NCBI GenBank assembly: GCA_902560805.1
Contig: CACENW010000007.1
Coordinates: forward strand, 1 to 37,425
DNA from: an uncultured Pelagibacteraceae bacterium
GTDB lineage: Bacteria; Pseudomonadota; Alphaproteobacteria; Pelagibacterales; Pelagibacteraceae
DNA: 37,425 bases
Direction: 5' to 3'
The notes below the pieces were generated by a model, which saw only the letters and a list, made by a program, of their open reading frames with translations, was not told the DNA's origin and did no database searches. Positions 15,849 through 22,926 of the stretch are shown piece by piece (the stretch's first letter is position 1; each line of letters starts with the position of its first letter). Made by a program: the position numbers and the translations under genes.

Positions 15849-16508
15849 ATGAAAAATATACAAATATCCCCGTCAATTTTATCAGCTGATTTTAGCCAAT
15901 TAGGTAAAGAAATAAAAAGACTTGAAGAGGGTGGGGCCGATATGATTCACGTAGATGTAATGGATGGCCACTTTGTTCCAAACTTAACAATAGGTCCTCC
16001 AGTAATTAAAGCTCTTAGAAAACATTGCTCATTAAAATTTGATGTTCATTTAATGATTTCTCCTGTGCATAAATACATAGAAGCTTATGCTGATGCAGGA
16101 GCAGATATAATTACTGTACATCCTGAAGCAACTGATAATTTAGAAGACTCAATAAATAAAATAAAAGATCTAAAGAAAAAGGTAGGAGTTTCTCTCAATC
16201 CTGAAACAAGTATAGATTTAATTAAAAATCTATTAAATAAAATTGATTTAGTTTTAATAATGAGTGTAAATCCTGGATTTGGTGGGCAAAAATTCATGCC
16301 AGAGGTTTTAGAAAAAATTAAAGAATTAAAAAAAATTAGAGAAATAGAAAAACTTAACTTTGATATTGAAATAGACGGTGGGATAAATTTTGATAATTGC
16401 AAGATAGCAATTGAAGCTGGTGCTAATATTCTTGTATCTGGTACAACGGTTTTTAAAAGTAATGATGGAGATATTAAAAAGAATATTAATTTATTAAAAA
16501 CAAAATAA
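15849..16508 (+). CDS. rpe: Ribulose-phosphate 3-epimerase
   Basis: Rpe interconverts D-ribulose 5-phosphate and D-xylulose 5-phosphate in the pentose phosphate pathway. The TIM-barrel enzyme is 219 residues, the normal length. It shows the N-terminal ISPSILSADF, the metal and catalytic segment HVDVMDGHFVPNLTIGP, HLMI, the MSVNPGFGGQ phosphate loop, and the second catalytic Asp in EIDGGIN, followed by AGANILVSGT. It starts with ATG 28 bp after the YggT-like gene. It is followed 4 bp later by the heparinase-like gene, the gene order rpe-heparinase-purH seen in many Alphaproteobacteria. Confidence 0.96.
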   Translation: MKNIQISPSILSADFSQLGKEIKRLEEGGADMIHVDVMDGHFVPNLTIGPPVIKALRKHCSLKFDVHLMISPVHKYIEAYADAGADIITVHPEATDNLEDSINKIKDLKKKVGVSLNPETSIDLIKNLLNKIDLVLIMSVNPGFGGQKFMPEVLEKIKELKKIREIEKLNFDIEIDGGINFDNCKIAIEAGANILVSGTTVFKSNDGDIKKNINLLKTK

Positions 16509-16512
16509 GTTA

Positions 16513-18138
16513 ATGCAATCTCAAAATTCCTTTAATCTTTCAAATGGAATATTTTTTAAATTAAAATCTTCATTTAAAAAATTTTATAAAAATTCAAATT
16601 TTTATGATAAAAAAATTTCAAAAACCTTTGATAAAAATTTTGAATATAAACCAAGTCCTCATCTTTTATCTTCTATAATAAAATATCAGAAAAAAAAATA
16701 TAAAATTGAAGACTTTGCAACAGACGCTATCTGGAAAAACAATGTTTCCTCTAAAGACTTTAAAAAACTTAACAATTTTTTTTGGTTTTTTAGTTTGGAT
16801 TTAAGATCATCTAAAGAAACCACTCAATCAATTATTCTCAATTGGATTAATAAAAATGAAAAATTTGATGAGAATATCTGGGAATTCAATATTACCGCAA
16901 GAAGAATTATTGCTTGGCTTTCCAATCATCAGTTAACTTATGAGGATAGTAATGAGGAATATAGATTATTTTTTAATCACATGCTTCAAAAACAAACTAA
17001 CCATTTGTTGAATGAAATCAAAAATTTAAATGAAATAGAAGAAAAACTAATTGGCTGTGCTGCAATTATTTTAACAGGTTTGGCGTATAAGGATGAAAAA
17101 AATTATTTAGACAGCGGTTTAAATATATTAAAAAATATAATTAAACAGTCTCTTGATAAACAAGGATTTCCTAGGTCAAGAAGCATACAAAACTTAGTTT
17201 TTTATCTTAAATATCTCATAATTATTAGAGAGTGGTTTAAAGAATCACAAAATACAATTCCAGAATATATTGATGAAACTATATATTATTTGGGATCCAG
17301 TTATGCTTTTATATGGCAAAACATAAAGCAAGATATCTTTTTTAATGGAAATTATTCATCTAATAATCATGAATTTGACCAATATTTAAAACGATTTGGA
17401 TATACTTTTAAAAATCAAATCAATGAATTAGCAGGATATGCAATACTAAAAAATAAAAAATTTATTCTAGCAGCAGATATTGGGTCAAATCCAGATAAAA
17501 TATATACGAAAGATTATCAAGCAGGTGCCTTATCTTTTGAAATTTTTTCTAATGATAAAAAGTTAATTTCAAATTCTGGGTACTATCCGCACACAAAAAA
17601 TAGACTAAATAAATTATCTAAAAGTACTGCTTTACAAAATACACTTTCAATTGAAGATTACTCTTCATGTGATTTTATTAAATCTAGTAATAATTTTTTA
17701 ATACAAAAAGGTCTAAAAATTGGAAATAAAAATATAGTTTATGAAAAAAATTATTGGAAAATTTCAGCTAGTCATAATGGTTATTTTAAAAAGTTTAAAT
17801 TAGATCATCATAGAGAAATAGAATTCTTTCCTGAACAATTTAAATTTATTGGTCATGATAAGATAGTAAGAAAAGATCCCGATAAACAAATTAAATTTGA
17901 TATTAGGTTTCACCTTCATCCTGACTCTAAAGTTATGAAAACACAAAATAATAAGTTTATATTAATACAATTAGAAGATGAAGGTTGGCAATTTAGTTGT
18001 GATAACTATGATATAAATATTGATAATGGTTTATATTTCGGTAATAAAAATTCATATCAAGAAAATCAAAATATATTTATTTCAGGCATGAATAATGAAG
18101 GTGAACAAATAATTAGATGGGAAATAAGTAAAATATAA
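16513..18138 (+). CDS. Heparinase II/III-family protein
   Basis: A 541-residue protein matching the heparinase II/III-like group encoded between rpe and purH in Alphaproteobacteria. The N-terminal half (about 1-320) is helical, consistent with an alpha/alpha-toroid, with FWFFSLDLRSS and NITARRIIAWLSNH segments. The C-terminal half (about 320-541) is beta-rich, with NEFDQYLKRFGY, AADIGSNPDK and a GALSFEIFSNDKKLISNSG stretch that is the heparinase II/III signature region. True members cleave uronic acid-containing polysaccharides by elimination, but the role of this conserved genomic-context group is unknown. It has no evident signal peptide. The sequence is Lys/Asn-rich and divergent. The last base of its stop overlaps the purH start. 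Confidence 0.85.
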   Translation: MQSQNSFNLSNGIFFKLKSSFKKFYKNSNFYDKKISKTFDKNFEYKPSPHLLSSIIKYQKKKYKIEDFATDAIWKNNVSSKDFKKLNNFFWFFSLDLRSSKETTQSIILNWINKNEKFDENIWEFNITARRIIAWLSNHQLTYEDSNEEYRLFFNHMLQKQTNHLLNEIKNLNEIEEKLIGCAAIILTGLAYKDEKNYLDSGLNILKNIIKQSLDKQGFPRSRSIQNLVFYLKYLIIIREWFKESQNTIPEYIDETIYYLGSSYAFIWQNIKQDIFFNGNYSSNNHEFDQYLKRFGYTFKNQINELAGYAILKNKKFILAADIGSNPDKIYTKDYQAGALSFEIFSNDKKLISNSGYYPHTKNRLNKLSKSTALQNTLSIEDYSSCDFIKSSNNFLIQKGLKIGNKNIVYEKNYWKISASHNGYFKKFKLDHHREIEFFPEQFKFIGHDKIVRKDPDKQIKFDIRFHLHPDSKVMKTQNNKFILIQLEDEGWQFSCDNYDINIDNGLYFGNKNSYQENQNIFISGMNNEGEQIIRWEISKI

Positions 18139-19673
18139 TGAAAAAAATAAAAACAGCTCTTATTTCTGTATCAGATAAAAATAATTTAAAACCAATTTTA
18201 GAAATTTTAAAAAAATATCACATCAAAATTATTAGTTCTGGTGGAACTTATAAAGAAATTAAAAAATTAAAATTTGATTGTTTAGAAGTATCTGATTTTA
18301 CAGACTCTTCTGAAATTTTAGAGGGAAGAGTTAAAACTTTACATCCTAAAATACATGCGGGAATTTTAAATAAAAGAAATAATAAAACACATTTAAATGA
18401 CTTAAAAAAAAATAATTTTGAAAATATTGACCTAGTAATTGTAAATTTTTATCCGTTTGAAAAAACCTTAGAAACTACAAATAATTACAAAAAAATAATT
18501 GAAAATATAGATGTAGGAGGTCCTACTATGGTTAGATCTGCTGCTAAAAATTATAATGATGTGACAGTGATTACTTCTGCAGATCAATATCAAGAGTTAA
18601 TAGATGAAATGAACAAACATAATGGAACTACATCATTAAAATTTCGAGAGAAACTATCAAGAATAGCTTTTACAGAAACTGCTTACTATGACACAGTAAT
18701 TTCAAACTATTTTAATAAAAAAACAAATACGTACTTACCTAAAAAGAAAATTTTTGCTGCAAATTTAATTGAAAAACTTAGATATGGAGAAAATCCACAT
18801 CAATTTAGTGGGTATTATTCAAAAAACTTAAAAACTAATTTAAAACAAATTCAAGGAAAACAACTAAGCTATAATAATTATAACGACATATTTGCAGCAT
18901 TAACTATTTCAAAATCTTTACCAAAAAACAAAGGTGTTGTGATTGTAAAACATGCAAACCCTTGTGGAGTTTCAATAAAATCAAATCCTATAGATTGTTA
19001 TAATTCTGCATTAGCATGTGATCCTGTGAGTGCTTTTGGTGGAATTGTTTCTTGTAACTTCAAAATAAAGAAAAATCTAGCAGTTGAATTAAATAAATTA
19101 TTTTTAGAAGTAATTGTTGGTAGTGGTTTTGATAATGATGCCTTAAAAATATTTAAAACTAAGAAAAATCTTCGTTTAATAGATGCCACAAATTATTCAC
19201 TTAATGAAATTACAAAATTCACTTCCTCAAATGAAGCAGTATTAGTTCAATCTGAGGACTTAAAAATATTCAAAAATAAAGATTTTAAAGTTGTATCCAA
19301 AAGAAAGCCAAATTCTAAGCAGGTTAGAAATCTAATTTTTGCATTCAATGTCTGCAGATACGTAAAATCTAATGCAATTGTCCTTGCAAAAGATGAGGCA
19401 ATAGTTGGTATTGGATCAGGTCAACCAAGTAGATTAGATAGTTGTGAAATAGCAATTAATAAAATGAGAAAGTTTAATTTATTTGGAAATAATTTGGTTG
19501 CGGCGTCAGACGCTTTTTTTCCTTTTGTAGATGGAATTGAAAAATTAGTTCAATCAGGAGTTCAAGCTGTAATTCAACCTTCAGGATCAATTAGAGACAA
19601 AGAAATAATTAAATTTGCTAATGAAACAGATACTATTCTAGTCTTTTCAAAGACAAGACATTTTAAACATTAG
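18138..19673 (+). CDS. purH: Bifunctional AICAR transformylase / IMP cyclohydrolase
   Basis: PurH performs the last two steps of IMP synthesis: formyl transfer from 10-formyl-THF to AICAR, then ring closure. The N-terminal IMP cyclohydrolase domain (about 1-145) shows ALISVSDK, SSGGTYKEI, EGRVKTLHPKIHAGIL and DVGGPTMVRSAAKN. The transformylase domain has LRYGENPHQ, the catalytic VKHANPCGVS motif near residue 271, DPVSAFGGI, GIGSGQPSR and SDAFFPF. At 511 residues it is the usual length. It overlaps the heparinase-like gene by one base and converges on phhB with an 11 bp overlap. Its C1 donor is supplied through the FolD reaction encoded in this window. Confidence 0.97.
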   Translation: MKKIKTALISVSDKNNLKPILEILKKYHIKIISSGGTYKEIKKLKFDCLEVSDFTDSSEILEGRVKTLHPKIHAGILNKRNNKTHLNDLKKNNFENIDLVIVNFYPFEKTLETTNNYKKIIENIDVGGPTMVRSAAKNYNDVTVITSADQYQELIDEMNKHNGTTSLKFREKLSRIAFTETAYYDTVISNYFNKKTNTYLPKKKIFAANLIEKLRYGENPHQFSGYYSKNLKTNLKQIQGKQLSYNNYNDIFAALTISKSLPKNKGVVIVKHANPCGVSIKSNPIDCYNSALACDPVSAFGGIVSCNFKIKKNLAVELNKLFLEVIVGSGFDNDALKIFKTKKNLRLIDATNYSLNEITKFTSSNEAVLVQSEDLKIFKNKDFKVVSKRKPNSKQVRNLIFAFNVCRYVKSNAIVLAKDEAIVGIGSGQPSRLDSCEIAINKMRKFNLFGNNLVAASDAFFPFVDGIEKLVQSGVQAVIQPSGSIRDKEIIKFANETDTILVFSKTRHFKH

Positions 19674-20010
19674 TAATTTTATCTATTTTAGCAGCTAAAA
19701 TAAAATCATTTTCAGAAAGACCTTTAATGGCATGAGTGGTAATTTTAATCTCTGCATAACCCCAGCCAAAACTTATATCTGGATGATGACCTTCTTCTTC
19801 AGAAATATTACCGACCTCATTTACAAAATTTTGACTTTTTATAAAATTTTCAAATTTAAACTTTTTATATAGAAAGAATATTTTATTCTCATCTTCCGTA
19901 ATATCCCAACCATCAACTTTCTTTTGATATTTATGAATTTCAGATATATCAAAAGGAATAACCCCACCTTCACAAGGTAAACATTTTTTGTTTAAAAGAT
20001 CTTCGCTCAT
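19663..20010 (-). CDS. phhB: 4a-hydroxytetrahydrobiopterin (pterin-4a-carbinolamine) dehydratase
   Basis: A 115-residue PCD/DCoH-family protein that dehydrates 4a-hydroxy-tetrahydropterin. The signature EEGHHPDISFGWGYAEIKIT with a following H and D (TTHAIKGLSENDFILAAKID) is intact, and the N-terminal KKCLPCEGG and GWDI segments fit. The open frame continues 17 codons upstream, but those bases belong to tRNA-Gly, so I take the ATG at 20010. That start is only 6 bp from the encoded CCA end of the tRNA. No aromatic amino-acid hydroxylase is visible in the window, so the physiological pterin partner is unclear. The 3' end overlaps purH by 11 bp. Confidence 0.92.
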   Translation of the reverse strand: MSEDLLNKKCLPCEGGVIPFDISEIHKYQKKVDGWDITEDENKIFFLYKKFKFENFIKSQNFVNEVGNISEEEGHHPDISFGWGYAEIKITTHAIKGLSENDFILAAKIDKITNV

Positions 20011-20016
20011 AAAATT

Positions 20017-20091
20017 TGGAGCGGGCAAAGGGGGTCGAACCCTCGACCTTCTCGTTGGCAACGAGACGCTCTACCACTGAGCTATGCCCGC
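20017..20091 (-). tRNA. tRNA-Gly(GCC)
   Basis: On the minus strand a complete cloverleaf can be folded. A 7-bp acceptor stem begins GCGGGCA, followed by a D-arm with AGCTCAGTGGTAGAGC, an anticodon stem CTCGT/ACGAG around a loop with anticodon GCC (20057-20059), and a T-arm with GGTTCGACCC. The discriminator is T at 20020 and CCA is encoded at 20017-20019. It reads glycine codons GGC and GGT. The 3' end is 6 bp from the phhB start codon. Confidence 0.97.
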
Positions 20092-20108
20092 TTGTTAAAT
20101 TATTATTA

Positions 20109-20137
20109 AAAATAGAAGGTTTTTGATTTTTTAGCAA
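20109..20137 (-). promoter_or_regulatory. Candidate sigma-70 promoter for tRNA-Gly (and phhB)
   Basis: On the minus strand, TTGCTA (complement of 20132-20137) and TATTTT (complement of 20109-20114) are separated by exactly 17 bases and lie 17 bp before the mature tRNA 5' end. Each hexamer matches four of six consensus positions. Position and spacing are good, but AT-rich sequence yields such matches easily. Confidence 0.4.
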
Positions 20138-20245
20138 GAGGCTATTTTAATTAAATTTTTACCAACTGTGATCTACAGAGGATTGAAATTATACTAATTA
20201 AACACTATGACAAAGATTTGGTAGCTCTAAATCATAAAAAAAATA

Positions 20246-21100
20246 TTAATAATTTAATTCATTTAAATCTTTTTCAAAAACCAATTCAATTTTTTTTCTA
20301 ATTTTTTCATCCAAAATTTTTTTCCAATCATTCTTAGGGCCTAAGTTGAAAAAAGGTATTTTCTTCTGTCTATCCTCTCTTCTCGGAATAGCTTCATAAA
20401 AACCGTATTCTTCCTCATTTTTTTTAAGTTGATCAAACGTAGTGGTTCGCAAGGTTTTTTTAATTTTTTCTTTGTCTAGATTTTTTTGATTACGTGTTAT
20501 TTTATATATAAATCTTAAAACATCAGAAAATGTTGCATAAGTAGAATTTAATAAATCTTCATACTTTATCATTTTAATTGGAATTTTTTTTTGAACTTTC
20601 CAAGATTTATAATTTGTACTCCAAGAACTTATAACTTGAAAATCACTAAACCCATCTTTTTCAAATTCCAAAACGTTGTATATGAATTTTTTTTCTTGGG
20701 TTATCCAATCAAAAGCTTGCTTATCATCTAATTGATAGTGATTTTTAAGAGATGTAATTACATTTCTTGGATCTCTCACAACATAAACACACCCTAGAGA
20801 ATTTTGTGAATTTGTAAAATCAAAATTATTTATTTTTCCAAAAATATTGTGGGTTTTAAAAAATCTCACTTTAGAGTCGGAATTTATTTTATCTTGTGCT
20901 TTAATCCAATATTTACAAGTATCGCCAGGAATATTTTTATCATGATGATATTCTTCAAAGTAGGTACTTGTGGGGAATTGATCAATATTTTTTAATAAAT
21001 TTTGATTATAATTACCATCTTTAGAAAAAAAATAAGTACTTATTAAAGCTCTTAACCAAGTATTTCCACTTTTTGGATAAGATGCAATCCATATAATCAT
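20246..21100 (-). CDS. Sulfotransferase (PAPS-dependent, Sulfotransfer_1-like), copy 1
   Basis: A 284-residue sulfotransferase. The PAPS 5'-phosphosulfate loop is YPKSGNTW (residues 8-15), the candidate catalytic histidine lies in FKTH (H84), the 3'-phosphate site is VVRDPRNV (R109-R112) and the C-terminal GPKNDWKKILDEK segment corresponds to the GDWKN region of SULTs. These predict transfer of sulfate from PAPS to a hydroxyl or amino group. I start at the ATG at 21100 rather than seven codons upstream, because the paralogue at 31371-32210 begins with the same MIIW-ASYPKSGN sequence. The acceptor is unknown. It stands alone between the tRNA-Gly/phhB unit and the divergent Lon-N gene. The sequence is homologous along its whole length to the second copy. 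Confidence 0.9.
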   Translation of the reverse strand: MIIWIASYPKSGNTWLRALISTYFFSKDGNYNQNLLKNIDQFPTSTYFEEYHHDKNIPGDTCKYWIKAQDKINSDSKVRFFKTHNIFGKINNFDFTNSQNSLGCVYVVRDPRNVITSLKNHYQLDDKQAFDWITQEKKFIYNVLEFEKDGFSDFQVISSWSTNYKSWKVQKKIPIKMIKYEDLLNSTYATFSDVLRFIYKITRNQKNLDKEKIKKTLRTTTFDQLKKNEEEYGFYEAIPRREDRQKKIPFFNLGPKNDWKKILDEKIRKKIELVFEKDLNELNY

Positions 21101-21148
21101 ATAATTATATATATAGAACAATAATTTAATTTTTGTTAATAATAATAT

Positions 21149-21787
21149 ATGAAAAATCTTCCTTCCAAATTACCTATATTTCCTTTAAGTAATTTTATAA
21201 TATTTCCAAAAACTACCGTTCCACTAAATATATTCGAACCAAGGTATATTGATATGGTTGACGATAGTATGAAGTCGAACAAATTAATTGGGATGATACA
21301 ACCTAAAAATTCAAATATTAAATATGAGGTTCCTAAATTATATCAAGTTGGGTGTGTCGGAAAAATTACTAGTTTTAGAGAAACAGAGGATGGCAGATAT
21401 TTAATAGAATTAAAGGGAGTCGCAAGATTTAAATCTATTAAAGAATTAGAGACATTAACTAAATACAGGATTTTACAAGTAAACTATGACGATTATATTG
21501 AAGATTTAGAGAATAAAAAAGAAGATCTTAAATTTTCAGATTTAGAATTAATTTTTAAAGATTTAAAGTCTTTATTTGAAAAAAAAGGTTTTATAATTAA
21601 CTGGAAAGCGCTAGAAAAACAAAGTTTAGATGAAACAATAAACGCCTTAGCTATGGCGTCGCCCTTTTCTCTTGAAGAAAAACAAGTTTTGTTAGAAGCT
21701 CAAAATTTAAATATTAGAAAAAACAAAATTGCTGAGATACTAAAAACATATACTCACGACATCTATGAAAATAACACTATTCAATAA
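21149..21787 (+). CDS. Lon protease N-terminal (substrate-binding) domain protein
   Basis: A 212-residue stand-alone LON substrate-binding domain, without ATPase or protease parts. The N-terminal LPIFPLSNFIIFPKTTVPL, then NIFEPRYIDMVDDSM, IGMIQPK, QVGCVGKI and the Gly-rich ELKGVARFK are the usual landmarks of the PUA-like half. The rest is the helical bundle with the ALAMASPFSLEEKQVLLEA segment. Such proteins are common in Alphaproteobacteria, often near trxA; their role is not established, and adaptor-like binding to unfolded proteins is a guess from the domain. It is divergent from the sulfotransferase (48 bp gap) and its stop abuts the convergent UbiH-like gene. Confidence 0.92.
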   Translation: MKNLPSKLPIFPLSNFIIFPKTTVPLNIFEPRYIDMVDDSMKSNKLIGMIQPKNSNIKYEVPKLYQVGCVGKITSFRETEDGRYLIELKGVARFKSIKELETLTKYRILQVNYDDYIEDLENKKEDLKFSDLELIFKDLKSLFEKKGFIINWKALEKQSLDETINALAMASPFSLEEKQVLLEAQNLNIRKNKIAEILKTYTHDIYENNTIQ

Positions 21788-22864
21788 TCAATAACTCAAA
21801 CCGGTATCTGCTATTTTTTTTAGCATATTATTTAAAGAATTTTTGTTACCAAAATATTTAATAGAATTAATTAAAAAATTGCTTTTTAAGTTTCCTTCAT
21901 AATTGAAAAATTCGTAAATAAAATCAATTCCGTTTGAAAAAATAAAGTTTGTATGTTTTGTATTTTTTTGAAATTCTTCATTTACAGAACTATTTATTGG
22001 TAATCCAAGATCTATCCTATTTTGAATTATCTCTAATAAAATTTTAATATCTCTGACAGTCATGTTAAACCCTTGACCAGCCAAAGGGTGTATTTTGTGA
22101 ATTAATTCACCAAAGGCTAAAATATTTTTATGATAATAATTTCTTAAGTTTACAGACATCAATTCAAATGAAGAAATTTTTTTAATTTTTTTGATTTTAT
22201 AGTCTTGATTGTGTAAGATAATTAATTCTTTTAAATTTTCTTTTTTAATTTTAGTAGTATTTTTTATTGAATAAACAATAGAGGTTTCTTTATCGGAAAT
22301 AGGTAGAAATGCTAAAGGTCCCATCTTTGTAAATACTTGTCTTGCAATTTTATTATCAATTTTTTCATGTTCTAGTATTAAAGTATAGGCTAAGCTTTTA
22401 TATTTTTTGATAATTTTTTTGCTAAAAAATTTTTTTGTAATTGAGTTTGAAAAATTTAAATTAATTAAAAGATTATATTTTTTCTGAATATTTTGTGAAT
22501 TTATAAGATTTTGTATTTTAAAAAATTTATTTTTTTTGAGACTTTTTTCTAAAATATTATAAAGATCAGAACTTCTAACCATTGAAAAAAGTTCTTGATT
22601 ATTATTTTGGAATTCCAACAATTTTTCATGATTTAATTTATCAGAAAGAATTTCAATTTTATTTAATTTCCAGATTATTTTATTAATATTAACTATATTT
22701 TCATTAAAATATGAAACATTACTTTTTGTAATACCTATAGTCCTAGATTGATCGATTACTTGTTTTTTTTTATCTCTTAAAATATCTACATATATATTCT
22801 TATTAACTAAAGCTTTTGCTAAAGCTAAACTTGTTAGTCCACTTCCTATTATACATATCCTCAT
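21788..22864 (-). CDS. UbiH/UbiF-family FAD monooxygenase homologue, divergent
   Basis: A 358-residue homologue of the ubiquinone-biosynthesis flavin hydroxylases. Supporting features are the N-terminal Rossmann motif IIGSGLTSLALAKAL, RTIGITKSN, RSSDLYNIL, the GPLAFLPI segment, and the C-terminal HKIHPLAGQGFNMTVRD that is the UbiH signature. It is degenerate in two FAD motifs: the usual GADGxxS is replaced by INLNFSNS (about residues 134-141), and the GD motif Asp is Glu (E253 in FGELIH). The ATG at 22864 is chosen because MRICIIGSGL is the family N-terminus; an open frame runs 13 codons further. It is divergent from ftsK. It could still hydroxylate a ubiquinone precursor, or it may have drifted to another role. 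Confidence 0.8.
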   Translation of the reverse strand: MRICIIGSGLTSLALAKALVNKNIYVDILRDKKKQVIDQSRTIGITKSNVSYFNENIVNINKIIWKLNKIEILSDKLNHEKLLEFQNNNQELFSMVRSSDLYNILEKSLKKNKFFKIQNLINSQNIQKKYNLLINLNFSNSITKKFFSKKIIKKYKSLAYTLILEHEKIDNKIARQVFTKMGPLAFLPISDKETSIVYSIKNTTKIKKENLKELIILHNQDYKIKKIKKISSFELMSVNLRNYYHKNILAFGELIHKIHPLAGQGFNMTVRDIKILLEIIQNRIDLGLPINSSVNEEFQKNTKHTNFIFSNGIDFIYEFFNYEGNLKSNFLINSIKYFGNKNSLNNMLKKIADTGLSY

Positions 22865-22905
22865 ATTATTTTTAATTTTAACAACAAAAATTAGATGATA
22901 CAAAG

Positions 22906-22914
22906 TGGTATAAT
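22906..22914 (+). promoter_or_regulatory. Extended -10 promoter for ftsK
   Basis: TGGTATAAT is a perfect extended -10 element (TGn plus TATAAT at 22909-22914). Initiation about seven bases later would fall near 22921, only about six bases before the ftsK ATG at 22927. No convincing -35 hexamer is present, which is acceptable for an extended -10 promoter. Confidence 0.6.
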
Positions 22915-22926
22915 TGATTTGTATAA

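Noticed and set aside
20011..20061. An N-terminal extension of phhB by 17 residues
   Set aside because: These codons are the antiparallel reading of the tRNA-Gly 3' half and are not protein-like. The ATG at 20010 gives the normal length.
20132..20145. Small hairpin TAGC-AAGAG-GCTA as a terminator
   Set aside because: The stem is only four base pairs with one strong half, and it is not placed after a gene end on either strand.
20138..20245. Possible small RNA, tRNA relic or attachment site in the gap next to tRNA-Gly
   Set aside because: Short words resembling tRNA arms can be seen (for example TTGGTAGCTC), but no cloverleaf, no duplicated tRNA 3' end and no integrase gene are present nearby.
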